Assembly: GCA_949126835.1 (NCBI GenBank)
Contig: OX421501.1
Coordinates: 4,277,499 to 4,341,498, forward strand
Source of the DNA: Anisus vortex
Taxonomy: Eukaryota; Mollusca; Gastropoda; Planorbidae
DNA: 64,000 bases
Direction of reading: 5' to 3'
In this document: piece after piece, positions 21,398 through 31,421 of the stretch
Layout of the letters: each line of letters starts with the position of its first letter
Position numbering within the stretch: the stretch's first letter is position 1
Translations under genes and position numbers: made by a program
The notes under the pieces: generated by a model
The model's database searches: none
Told to the model about the DNA's origin: nothing
What the model saw: only the letters and a program-made list of their open reading frames with translations

Positions 21398-22423
21398 ATG
21401 GTAAATATTTCCCAATCGACTACTTCTGATGAAGAAACTAAAGCTATAGTTCACGTGGTCAACATCGTCATTTTGGGACTTATCTCCTTAACTGGAATCG
21501 CCAGCAATGTCGTAAATATGATCGTCTTCACAAGGCAGGTTTTAAAAGATAGTATGACACTGGAACTGTTCAGCCTGGCGCTGACGGACTTCCTCGTTAC
21601 CACGGTAGAGTTGTGCATCACCTGTACTTATATTGCCATCATCTTTTGCTCGTCTGGCTCCGTTGACCTTTGGGCGTTGGCCTACGTGTCTTTTGCATGG
21701 GCTGTGAACGCTGGCTACCTCATCTCTTGCTGGATAACGGCTTTGGTTGCTATAGAGAGGTGTTTGTGTGTTGTGTTCCCATTCCAGGTTAAAGTATTGT
21801 TCACCAGACGCCGCTGTACTTTGGCCATCTTGGCTATATACGGAATTCATATCTCTATTTTTATCCCGGGATTCGTTATAGAGAAGATGGAGTGGATTCC
21901 TCTGGACACCCATAACTCTAAGAATTCGTCCACTTTCTCCCCTCAAACTTGGATCTACACTATCATCTTCAATGAGGCTACCCAGCAAGTGGACATCGCG
22001 TTGGATATAACGGCCGGTCTATTTCTCTTCATAACATCCCAAATGGTACTCTTTGTCTGCTCTCTGTGGATGACGTTTGCCTTACGACGCTCTAGCACTG
22101 TACGCTCACAGACGTCGCAAAGTAAAGTTAAACCAGAAGGAGCGAGCAAGTCTCGGCTTTCAAAACAGGAGAAGAGGCTGCTCAGAATGGTGCTGTTCCT
22201 ATCCGTGCTGCACATGGTGTGCAACCAACCTAGACTATCACTGACAATATATTACCACGTCTATTCATGGGAAAGCTTGGAATCTCAGAGCGATTTTCTG
22301 TCCTTGCTGTGGGCGACTATAACATTTTGCAGCAGCATAACCTGCTCCAGCACTTTCATAGGCTACTACAATCTGAACTCGAAATATAGACAAATTATCT
22401 TGAAGCTATTTTACATTGAATGA
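21398..22423 (+). CDS. Rhodopsin-class GPCR, chemosensory-like (receptor 1, 341 aa)
   Basis: A single-exon seven-transmembrane receptor. The hydrophobic segments fall at roughly residues 17-44, 55-80, 92-120, 140-162, 200-228, 262-288 and 300-323. Class A landmarks are N37 in TM1 (ASNVVN), LALTD at 60-64 in TM2, ERC at 120-122 in place of DRY, and CNQP at 275-278 in TM6 in place of CWxP. The end of TM7 reads SSTFIGYYNLNSKYR rather than NPxxY. N-glycosylation sequons are N3 and N176. The basic third loop has SKQEKRLLRM. A paralogue on the same strand lies at 36715-37875. The intronless structure and tandem paralogy suit chemosensory receptors of gastropods, but neither ligand nor tissue can be read from the sequence. 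The ATG chosen is the first in frame and leaves a short extracellular N-terminus. Confidence 0.88.
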   Translation: MVNISQSTTSDEETKAIVHVVNIVILGLISLTGIASNVVNMIVFTRQVLKDSMTLELFSLALTDFLVTTVELCITCTYIAIIFCSSGSVDLWALAYVSFAWAVNAGYLISCWITALVAIERCLCVVFPFQVKVLFTRRRCTLAILAIYGIHISIFIPGFVIEKMEWIPLDTHNSKNSSTFSPQTWIYTIIFNEATQQVDIALDITAGLFLFITSQMVLFVCSLWMTFALRRSSTVRSQTSQSKVKPEGASKSRLSKQEKRLLRMVLFLSVLHMVCNQPRLSLTIYYHVYSWESLESQSDFLSLLWATITFCSSITCSSTFIGYYNLNSKYRQIILKLFYIE

Positions 22424-22518
22424 TCCCAGAGCATTCGCAATCAACTTATCCTTACATAGTGGACTTATTCCTCTGTTATAACGGGGTCTCCACGGTAAAA
22501 TGAAGTAGACATAATTAT
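22421..22518 (+). repeat. Receptor-1 3' flank repeat
   Basis: It begins with the TGA stop of receptor 1 and matches 20401-20498. The shared end is CTCCAC followed by AATGAAG and ATAATTA. Confidence 0.75.
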
Positions 22519-23574
22519 CATTTTAGATAAAATGTGCCAGAATAATGGGGTTACAAATGAAATAACCGTTAGACTGAATATGTCGGTTTTTAAAGTCAGC
22601 ATGACATTATTGCGACTCTGAAACTGGGTTGGTTACCCTAAAGACCGGCATGTATGAGAACAAGTGTTTTTCCAGCCAATAATGCTTGGCAGATTTGAAA
22701 CATAAATACAAGACAATATCCTGTCAATTAGAGTGAATAAAAGCAATCGTTTAGAAAGTAAAGATATAAAGCATTGTCTGTAAAATTAAATATAGTCATC
22801 GGGGAATCAATATACATGATTACCGTGAGTTTGTTTATAGATAGGTTTGTTCATATGTTTATATGTTTGTTCTCTCTACGTACCTAGGCCATTTGACCGA
22901 TCAGAACAAAAGTTAAATGTATTAATTGGAAAAGTTCTACAAAAGAAATTTTTATTCTATAAACAATAATGCTTATTTCGTTAAAAAAATGTTTAAAATA
23001 AACGTTGGTCTATTACTAATTTTGTTAAGGTTTTAAGCAGAGCGCCATTTCAGAATGATCTCCCTTTAAGGTCGACCGTAAACAATAAAAAAACACGAAA
23101 TACCGAAAGAAACGTTCTCGCTACAGTTTTTTTTATATTACTAGTGTTTTTTTTTTCTCTTTATACAAAACACATCATAATCATTAGTTTCTCCGTCATT
23201 TTGACGGGCATAACTTCTAGTAATCCAATATTAAACCAAGTTTCCCTAATCAGATATAACAATGGTAAACTATAATATGATTAGAAGAATTTATAGCAAA
23301 CCCTGAGGCAATATGGAGAATTACACTTAATATATACTTATATCTTCTTTCTAGTGCTTGGTTTTCTTGGAAATAATTCACTCAAGCCACTTGTTGAAAG
23401 TTTACAAAATTAATATCTGAACTTGTGTAAACGATTTGGAATAAATTTGGCTTTGATTTGTTAAAAACAAAGAATGTTAAAGACATGTACAGACTGCTCT
23501 GACAGACTTTAAATTAACGTAAAAAACAAAACAATAAAAACCAAATAGAACTGCACCTCCTCACGCCTTATGTA
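22519..23574. other. Non-coding AT-rich spacer
   Basis: No gene recognised. There are T-rich runs near 23128-23157. Confidence 0.5.
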
Positions 23575-23855
23575 GGGTTTAATGCTGTAGGTTGCAATGC
23601 TCAGATAAACATAAGGACAACAACACTTTCCTTAAAGCCTTTATGCGAGAACAAATGCATTATAAGTACTCTTTCTTCCCGAGTGGTATTCGGGCATGGA
23701 ATGGGTTGCCTGCACAAACCAAGAATACCAGTAACTTAACTTCAATTAAAACATTAATAAAGATGAAAGTATAGACTCTGACCACGGATGAGCGTAGAAC
23801 GCAACAATCTTCGTCATAGAAGGAGCGTCTGTGATATATAAAATAAGATAAGTAG
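23575..23855 (+). pseudogene. LINE 3' tail fragment, copy 2 (readable pol C-terminus)
   Basis: The frame at 23592-23774 contains FMREQMHYKYSFFPSGIRAW then NGLPAQ. The KYSFFP..I..WN.LP pattern is the usual extreme C-terminus of many non-LTR retrotransposon pol proteins. The coding end is followed by ACCACGGATGAGCG and AAGGAGCGTCTG, then a short AATAAGATAAG-type tail at about 23843-23855. Only the last 60 or so codons are present, as expected of a 5'-truncated insertion. Homologous copies lie at 7075 and 25525, on the same strand. Confidence 0.82.
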
Positions 23856-24723
23856 ATGCTGGAAAGGAATTTTCTAACATTTTAGAAGGCGGAAGGAAAA
23901 TGCGCAAATGGAAACTACGAAAATATATTCAAAATAACACTTTGTACCCGGTTCTGTGAATGGGCTAAACATACATTTCAAATTATATTTAAATAAAGCT
24001 TTTATTTTTATGCTTGACACCGTTTAGAAATATTTTTTATTCAACAAATATAAAATCGTATGTTTTGTTTTTGCTTTTGGTAGCATTTATTTATCTATCT
24101 AGATCAATATATTGTTTTGCAGGATTATAATTCAATATAAAAAAAATATAGAGTAACAAAAAAAAAAAAAATATAGTCTAATAAGGAAAGTTTCTTCAAT
24201 GTAGTCAAAGTGTCACTGGTTTTCTTGTCTTGCCATGTGTGACAGATTTGATTTGTTTTTTGGACATATTAAACTGTCATGAGTGCGTGCCGACTTCCTG
24301 TCACTCTAAGAAACAATGAATCAAGGAACGCGAGTTTCCGGCCAGCGAATTTAATATGTAGTTATACTACAATACAATTCAACATACATCAATTCACCTC
24401 ATGTTCTCCACATATGTACTAAAGCGATATAAACGTCCACTTCTATATATTTATTCAACACTATCTAACCAACACCGGTCCTAACTTCGACCGTTTTCCC
24501 TTCTGTCTGTTTACACACACTCTGGCCCTCCCGCTGACCTTTTGACCCCTTACGTGTCGATGGACAAAAAACAACAAGAATAAAACCAGGAACTTTCTGT
24601 TTAGTTATAAAGCGTCTAAAAAATAGCAAATGAAAAAATTTACACCAGCAAAAATAAAAGCTGATATCCTTGAATTATTCTTAGAGTTGGTTAAAAACAA
24701 TAACATTTTTTTCAGAAAATATA
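23856..24723. other. Non-coding AT-rich spacer
   Basis: It holds A-rich runs near 24140-24174 and no recognisable gene. Confidence 0.5.
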
Positions 24724-25300
24724 TGCGTTCTGAGTACCCTGCTGTACGGCAGTGAGACATGGTGCACATATTCCTGGCAGGAAAGAAAACTGAACACTCT
24801 TCACTTCAGGTGTCTCAGGCGTATTCTAGACATAAGATGGCAGGACAAAGTTTCAAATGCAGAGGTCCTACGAAGAGCAGCGTGTCAAGACATGCCCATT
24901 ACTCTCAGTAACAGACGTCTCAGCTGGTTAGGTCATGTACGCCGAATGCCTCAGGGTCGACTCCCACAGGACATCGTTAATGGAATGTTAGCTTCGCAAC
25001 AGAGACCTGCTGGATGCCCAAAACTGAGATTTGCGGATGTCTGTAAAAAAAAAAAAGACATTAAGCACCTCCAAATTGACCCAAACAGTTGGGAGGTCAT
25101 GGCGCAGGATAGGCCCACCTCGAGGACAGGAATCAGAGACGGTTCCAGGCTTGCAGGAGTAGATCGCGTAAGGAACAAGAAGGTGGAGACAAATATGCCT
25201 CCCCCCCCCTATCCGCTGCATACATCTGCTTCCAGTATGACCGTACCTGTACTTCCAGGATTGGCCTGGATTTAGCCACATGAGGGCCTGCAAGGGAAAC
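24724..25300 (+). pseudogene. LINE endonuclease/RT C-terminal fragment with terminal finger
   Basis: The frame is open from 24724 to 25275. It begins STLLYGSETW, continues with ERKLNTLHFRCLRRILDIRW and RLSWLGHVRRMPQGRLPQD, and then a Lys-rich DVCKK region. These are the standard landmarks after the RT fingers and palm in many invertebrate LINEs. Near the end another frame holds CTSRIGL and, after a one-base shift, FSHMRACK, the same RIGL-type terminal finger seen at 529-810. A poly-A stretch at about 25046-25056 and a poly-C stretch at about 25201-25209 lie inside the frame. The start is truncated and no ATG is needed to explain it. Confidence 0.85.
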
Positions 25301-25524
25301 AGACCGTCTCTCGAGACGTAAAACACAGACGACGATATGTCCAATTTAACTCTTTGATTTCTAGAAATTGCAAAGAAAGTTACTTCTGGGGGAGGCTTTA
25401 AAAGGAATTTTTTATAAAGAGTTTTCATACTACGTGAAGAAATGTAGAACTTCTTGCAATATATTAAAACAGGTATTAGATCTGAATCGCTAATGTGTTT
25501 TTTTATCGTTCTCGACGTATTTGA

Positions 25525-25735
25525 ATTATTGTCATAATGCATTTAAGTATTGTTTCTTCCCGATTGGCATCCGGGAATGTAATGTGTTGCCTGAATAAAT
25601 AAATAAAAAAGTAACTTAACATCATTTAAAACTATAATAGAAATGCAGGACTACACTCAAACCGCGGTTGAGCGTAGGACGCATTACTCTTTCTTTATTA
25701 TTGAAGGAGCATCTGTAATTTATAAAATAAGATAA
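25525..25735 (+). pseudogene. LINE 3' tail fragment, copy 3
   Basis: It matches 23645-23855: GTTTCTTCCCGATTGGCATCC, GTTGCCTGAATAA, AGTAACTTAACATCA, GAGCGTAGGACGCA, and GAAGGAGCATCTG followed by AAAATAAGATAAG. It is shorter than copies 1 and 2 and has stops throughout. Confidence 0.75.
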
Positions 25736-25936
25736 GATTGTCATTATAATCTTTCAGCCGGGAGCTAGAAAGAGATCACAGTAGGCCTAGTCAAATTCAG
25801 GAAAAACGAAGAATGACATTTAAAAATAGAGAAGTATTACTTTGCATCATTTTAACAACTAAAGACAGAAACATATTATATTATAGGCACGAACGGTAAA
25901 ACAAATATAATAATATTTATATTACATATATAAATA

Positions 25937-26053
25937 CCCATCAAAGCTTGGTAGACACAGGGACACCCTCCGGACCCAAGAAAAAATCCTAGCCTTCACC
26001 AGCATTCGAACCAAGGACTGTTGGTCCGCAAGCCGAGCGCACTGCCGAGTGTT
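25937..26053 (-). mobile_element. Truncated tRNA-derived SINE
   Basis: The minus strand holds the tRNA-like 5' part of the SINE: CGGCAGTGCGCTCGGCTTGC, then a B-box-like GGTTCGAATGC, then the AGGATTTTTTC and GGGTGTCCCTGTGTCTACC region. The 3' half is absent. Confidence 0.75.
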
Positions 26054-26283
26054 GTTGTCTTTATGTTTTTCTTAGCACTGCAACAGATTGTTGTTGTGTT
26101 GTATTTCTAAATTAGACTTTATTGCCTTATGTATTATTGTTACTTTACTCTTTGCCCTTATGTCCTCTAGGTTTGTAGGTTTAGTGATTTAACTATTGGT
26201 GTTACTCTTGTCAGTTGTGAATATTCGCTAGTAGGATAATTTAGGAAAATTGACGGGCCTGCATCATGCAAGAATTAGTGGCT

Positions 26284-27320
26284 TGTTACGAAACGTAAAT
26301 TCCCTACATTGTAATGTTAATAAACCAACTAAATCATTTAAGCGAATTGCGTTTAAACGATATAAAATATTTCTCAGCTCACGGTTTTCCCCGGGTTTTT
26401 CCTAACCCAATGAGAGCATTATTGTTTTTTTTATTAACCTCGATAAAAACATGAACTGTGCACGCGAATACAGCATGTCAAGGTCGTCCGGTCTCTCCTT
26501 ATTTTGTTAGGGCATTATTGTTTGTTCTTAATAAAAAACAACCTGATCACGCAGTCAACATGCAGGCTTGATTAAAATATTCGTGTCACTAAGCTGTCTG
26601 GTTTTTCCAACGATTGACCCGTAATATATTTCTACGCGATTCGACCTTTTAGTCAGTTCTTGGCTTGCATTCGATCTAGTAACATCAAATATTCTCCGCT
26701 CTGAGTATCGTTTCTATTTGATTTGTATGATGGAAAATTTATTGTTCTACTATTAACTACAATGCTATATGTTCATTGAGGATATTCATTACTAATTGGA
26801 ATATGTGTATTTCTTGACTGTGTATATAATATTATTTGGATTCCTACTGGATTGATGTTGTAAATTAAACCAAATTTATCGTTGCCTTCTACACAACTTG
26901 GTTAACGTCAATATTTCAAAGTTATCTACATGTGTGTATGTGTAATATTTATTCAACTATATTAATAATCTACACTACCACTCAACATCGAGGTTCTTGC
27001 TGTATAATATGAGCCACATAAATAATTATACATGAAGTAAATCAACTGAAAACTCTAAAACTACGCTATGTGAATTGCCAGGGGATACTAAGAACCACGG
27101 AATACTCTAGACAACTACAAATAAACTTCAGAATGATATAATAAGATCTTCACTAATACAAGGATACTCACACTAATAATAACAATACTATAACTATTAT
27201 TTTCATAAATTGAATGGGGGCTCTAGCCGTAATAACATTATAAATCATAATTATACTTGTGTGATCTAAATAGAAGGTCTCATCCATAATTTATTATGGT
27301 GGATAAATTGCCTTGTAATA
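26284..27320 (+). repeat. 5' LTR of retroelement 2
   Basis: 1037 bp, longer than the LTRs of elements 1 and 3. A PBS-like TGGGGGCTCTAGCCG lies at 27215-27229, about 90 bp before its end, which is unusual. Confidence 0.95.
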
Positions 27321-27323
27321 AAA

Positions 27324-27340
27324 TGGGTTTTGCTCGTCAG
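27324..27340 (+). other. Candidate primer-binding site of retroelement 2
   Basis: Three bases after the LTR the sequence TGGGTTTTGCTCGTCAG keeps TGGG and GCTCGTC of a tRNA-Pro site but not the middle. The copy inside the LTR at 27215 matches the first nine bases better, so the functional site is uncertain. Confidence 0.4.
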
Positions 27341-27663
27341 TGATTTACTAACAAACGTTTAGAGGATTTACTTCAACTTCAAGAATCGTTATACTATTTA
27401 CACAAACTATTTACAACTGCCGTAATACATACTCGTAACTTGGATGGATTGTGTTGGAAAATATGAACAATATACAATATACTAAAGATTGTGATTGAAT
27501 TGAACATTGCTATTGAGAATCGGAAAACTTAACTATTCAGCCTGGAAAATTATCTTGTGTATTACCTTATCATACAAAGTAACTCTAAGAAAGTATTATT
27601 TTTATGACCTTGTTGTGACAAATCTGAACTGTGTGGTGTAGTGAATTATTCAAAGGACAGAAA

Positions 27664-27673
27664 GTAAGTTGGA
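27664..27673 (+). promoter_or_regulatory. Conserved GTAAGTTGGA leader motif, element 2
   Basis: The motif lies 50 bp before the gag ATG, within otherwise dissimilar leader sequence. Confidence 0.55.
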
Positions 27674-27722
27674 CTCTTTATTGTATTATTAACAAGATTT
27701 ATAGTAACTTTTAATATATAAA

Positions 27723-30700
27723 ATGGAAGCCACAAATAATCTTACATTGGATCCAGAGATATTTGATCTAACCTCAGAACAGCTTAATAAAATGTCAATG
27801 ATACAATTAAAAGAATTGGCTAAATCATTTGGCATTTCTATCACAGAAACTAGGCCATCAAAAACTAAATTACTTCAAGAGGTAACTGAGTGTTTAAGAA
27901 AACAAGGTACACTAATTATTGAAGAAACTACTGCTAATGATAACATTAATGATGAATCAGATGATGAATTACTTTTTCCTATAACACAAAGAGTGAAGCA
28001 TACAACTGGTGACTTAAGTGAAGAATTGAAATTTAAACTTGAGATGAGGAAGATGGAGATAGAATTGGAAAGAGAAAACAAGAGAATTGAGTTAGAAATA
28101 GCAAAAGAGAAAATAGCAAGCCAAGAAAGAATTGAGCTAGCAAGGTCTCGTACGTCAAATCATTCGAATGCAAGCTCTGAAGCAGATGCAGAACTGTATA
28201 AGTTTAAGAAACATATTCCAGTTCTTGAAGATAATTCGGTGGAAGAGTTCTTCATGATTTTCGAGAGAAACGCTAAAGACTATCAATTTCCCGAGGGCAA
28301 GAAAGCTATACTCCTACGCTCAGCTCTGAACAAAGGAAAGGCACTTGATGTTGTATTAAGTCTTACTGAAGAGGAATTGTATGATTATGAACTGATCAAG
28401 AATAGAGTACTGCTAAGTTTTGCATTGACACCTGAAAAATATAGGAAAATGTTTCGTGAGTCTAAGAAAGAACAGGAACAATCCCATGTTGATTTTCTAA
28501 GACAGAAAAAGAAATATTTTGAAAGATGGATTCGATCCAAAGGTGTAAACAAAGACTTTGATAAATTAGCTAATCTTATGCTAATGGAAGACTTTAACAA
28601 TAACATCAGAGGTGATGTAAGAATACATTTAGCAGACAAAGGTGTAGAACAAGTAGAAACAGCAGCAGTAATGGCAGACGAATATGTTATTATCCATTCC
28701 AGCAATAAATTTACAACAGTTGATAAATCAAAATTCCAGAATCGAGATATGAAGGTAGAAAAGAAAACCATAAATCCAAATGAATCCTATCAATCAAAGA
28801 GACATCAGCAGAGCAACGAAGGTCCAACAAATTCCAAGCCAACCTGTAGCCATTGTAAACGAATTGGACATACTAAAGAAAAGTGCTGGATACTGAATGG
28901 GAACCCGAATAAAAAGAATGTTGTCTTATCGTATGTAGCAATGCCAAAACAAAGAACTCATGTAAATGTAAAGAAGGATGTTAGAACTCAAACAGAGATA
29001 CCTAGTGCTAATGCAGATAACCTGACAAAACACACGTATCTAGGAAACTTGAAACCAGAAATAGTTCCTGAAATAGAGACAATGGTTTTCAATAATTCTA
29101 ATTCTAATCTGAGCTCCAAGGAGTCTATATCAGATAGAACCACCATGAGTACTAAACATACCTCTTACAAAAATAACTTGGATACAGATCTCATCGATAC
29201 TGAGATACCAAGCAATTGTTTACCATTCATTGAAGAAGGTACCGTGTCATCCATAATAAATGGTGTCACTAGTGAAAAGAACATCAGAATACTCCGTGAT
29301 ACAGGGGCTGAGGTTTCACTACTTTTAGAGAATACTGTTCCTACGTCACAATCGACATATACAGGACAGGATCTTACTATTCAAGGTGTATCAAGGAAAA
29401 ATGTACAAGTTCCTTTGCATCAAATACAGCTGAAGAGTGCGTACTTCACTGGAAATGTAGTTGTGGGTGTATACAAATCACTTCCGTTTAAAGGCGTTTC
29501 TTTAATACTGGGAAATGATATTGCTGGAGATGTGGTGCATTCCATATCCAAGAAAAAACAATGCCTTAATAAAAGTGAGAGCTTTATCAAACCTATATGC
29601 ATCGTCACTAGAGGTATGGCCCAACAACAAAAGTCTGTCGAAACCATGTCAAAGTCAAAAATAGAACCAGAAATTGACCTACAGGCAACTTTCCTGGCTG
29701 ACATCTTGAGTGGTCCCTCAGTCAAGACTACTGAAAGTAATTTGTCACCTCGACAATTACTCCTATTAGAACAGAATAGAGATTCAGGAATTAAACACCT
29801 GAAGAAAAAGGTGATAACTGAACAGGAGGCAGAAATTAAAGGAAATGGATTTTTTCTGAAGGAGGGAATATTAATGCAAAAATGGAGAGATGTGAAATGT
29901 GATAATGACAATTGCAGAGAAGGAAGTCAGATTGTGGTACCAGCCATATATCGCAATGACATCTTACACATGGCTCATGACACGCCATATGCTGGTCATC
30001 TAGGAGTGAACAAGACTTACCGTCGAATTCTTCCGTACTTCTATTGGCCTGGACTACATCGTGACGTCACAAAATACTGCAAGTCATGCAATACATGCCA
30101 GATAGTTGGTAAACCTAACCAGACTATACCGGTAGCACCTCTAAAGCCAATACCCGCCTTTGCAGAACCATTTAGCCACTTGCTAATAGACTGTGTAGGT
30201 CCTTTGCCTAAAACAAAGACAGGACACCAGTACTTATTCACTATAATGTGCACTGCCACGAGATATCCTGAAGCTATTCCGCTACGCACCATTAACGCAG
30301 ATAAGATATCTGACGCACTGATTGCATTTTGTTCAAGATACGGTCTTCCAAAGACTATACAGTCAGACCAAGGATCTAACTTTACATCAAAGCTGTTTAA
30401 CCAGGTCTTAAAGAAACTAGGCATCCAACATGCAACTTCAACTGCGTACCATCCGCAAAGCCAAGGTGCCCTAGAAAGATATCATCAGACTCTGAAAACC
30501 ATGCTCCGCACATACTGTTTTGAGAACACTGAAGACTGGGATCGCGGTATTCCATTCGCTCTTTTCGCGACTAGAGAAACTGTGCAGGAATCTCTTGGAT
30601 TCAGTCCGTTCGAGTTAGTGTTTGGACATTCAGTTCGAGGACCTCTAAAACTGTTGCAGGAAACCTTGTTAAATTCTGATGAAGAGACTGGACTCGTAGC

Positions 30701-31421
30701 TTATGTGGAACAATTTAGCAATAGAATCTATCATGCTTTTAATCATGTTAAAGATAATCTTTTGCAGGCTCAGAAAAGAATGAAAGGGTACTATGATGTC
30801 AAGGCCAGATCCCGATGTTTCCATCCTGGTGATAAAGTCCTCATGTTGACCCAATTGTCTGGACAACCCCTGAGTGCAAAATATACAGGACCATATCAGG
30901 TTTTAGATAAAATCAGTGATGTAACATACATTGTAAAAACCCCTGATAGAAGGAAAACACAGAGACTGTGCCATATAAACATGCTAAAACCTTATGTTGT
31001 TAGGGAAGAACAAACTGACTTTAGGCCAGTGAGTGCTATCAAAACTGTTGAAACACCCCCGCCTAAATTTAAAAAGACAATCATAGAAAGTAAACTTCAG
31101 AACACTGAAGCACTTAAAAACCTCAATGATAAACTGGCACATCTAGACTCAGGTGAACAGACTTCTATCAAGGGTTTAATCTATGATCATGTAAATTTGT
31201 TTAGTGATGTTCCTAACAAAACAACTTTGGTTACCCATGATGTAGATTTAAAAGATGATAATGTTAAACCTATCAAACAACATCCGTATAGGGTTAATCC
31301 CATACGACTTAAGAATAACTTACGTATTGGTAAAAGATCACATCGTCGCGGACACCCTATCGCGCATGAAAAAATGTATAAGGGGATAACTACATGTATA
31401 TATTCTGGTAATCCTAACTAA
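27723..31421 (+). CDS. Gag-protease-integrase polyprotein with RT start only (1232 aa)
   Basis: An uninterrupted frame from the first ATG after the leader. Residues 24-57 are a SAP-like segment (MIQLKELAKSFGI). Residues 98-145 are a Glu/Arg/Lys-rich coiled coil. A CCHC knuckle spans 375-388 (CSHCKRIGHTKEKC). Protease has DTG at 526-528. Integrase has HHCC at H752, H759, C789, C792 and a full triad D823, D882, E918 (35 residues between the last two), plus YTGPYQV near 1054. RT homology begins near 1158 (NLFSDVPNKTT, later IKQHPYR) and breaks at about 1198. The remaining 34 residues read the RNase H end in the wrong frame. Domain order and layout match element 1, but the deletion starts earlier in RT. 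Gag, protease and integrase keep all visible key residues. Confidence 0.92.
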   Translation: MEATNNLTLDPEIFDLTSEQLNKMSMIQLKELAKSFGISITETRPSKTKLLQEVTECLRKQGTLIIEETTANDNINDESDDELLFPITQRVKHTTGDLSEELKFKLEMRKMEIELERENKRIELEIAKEKIASQERIELARSRTSNHSNASSEADAELYKFKKHIPVLEDNSVEEFFMIFERNAKDYQFPEGKKAILLRSALNKGKALDVVLSLTEEELYDYELIKNRVLLSFALTPEKYRKMFRESKKEQEQSHVDFLRQKKKYFERWIRSKGVNKDFDKLANLMLMEDFNNNIRGDVRIHLADKGVEQVETAAVMADEYVIIHSSNKFTTVDKSKFQNRDMKVEKKTINPNESYQSKRHQQSNEGPTNSKPTCSHCKRIGHTKEKCWILNGNPNKKNVVLSYVAMPKQRTHVNVKKDVRTQTEIPSANADNLTKHTYLGNLKPEIVPEIETMVFNNSNSNLSSKESISDRTTMSTKHTSYKNNLDTDLIDTEIPSNCLPFIEEGTVSSIINGVTSEKNIRILRDTGAEVSLLLENTVPTSQSTYTGQDLTIQGVSRKNVQVPLHQIQLKSAYFTGNVVVGVYKSLPFKGVSLILGNDIAGDVVHSISKKKQCLNKSESFIKPICIVTRGMAQQQKSVETMSKSKIEPEIDLQATFLADILSGPSVKTTESNLSPRQLLLLEQNRDSGIKHLKKKVITEQEAEIKGNGFFLKEGILMQKWRDVKCDNDNCREGSQIVVPAIYRNDILHMAHDTPYAGHLGVNKTYRRILPYFYWPGLHRDVTKYCKSCNTCQIVGKPNQTIPVAPLKPIPAFAEPFSHLLIDCVGPLPKTKTGHQYLFTIMCTATRYPEAIPLRTINADKISDALIAFCSRYGLPKTIQSDQGSNFTSKLFNQVLKKLGIQHATSTAYHPQSQGALERYHQTLKTMLRTYCFENTEDWDRGIPFALFATRETVQESLGFSPFELVFGHSVRGPLKLLQETLLNSDEETGLVAYVEQFSNRIYHAFNHVKDNLLQAQKRMKGYYDVKARSRCFHPGDKVLMLTQLSGQPLSAKYTGPYQVLDKISDVTYIVKTPDRRKTQRLCHINMLKPYVVREEQTDFRPVSAIKTVETPPPKFKKTIIESKLQNTEALKNLNDKLAHLDSGEQTSIKGLIYDHVNLFSDVPNKTTLVTHDVDLKDDNVKPIKQHPYRVNPIRLKNNLRIGKRSHRRGHPIAHEKMYKGITTCIYSGNPN
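31330..31389 (+). pseudogene. Displaced RNase H C-terminus of retroelement 2
   Basis: In the frame starting at 31330, one base off the long ORF, the reading is VKDHIVADTLSRMKKCIRG and then a TAA stop. HIVADTLSR is the conserved end of Ty3/Gypsy RNase H. It lies directly after the truncated RT start, so the RT/RNase H core is deleted here as in element 1, with a different upstream breakpoint. Confidence 0.85.

Noticed and set aside
21542..22224. Minus-strand frames at 21542-21988 and 21955-22224
   Set aside because: Shadows of receptor gene 1 with no recognisable domain.
24951..25542. Minus-strand frames of 75 and 184 codons
   Set aside because: Antisense to the LINE pol fragment at 24724-25300 and to adjacent LINE-tail sequence; no domain.
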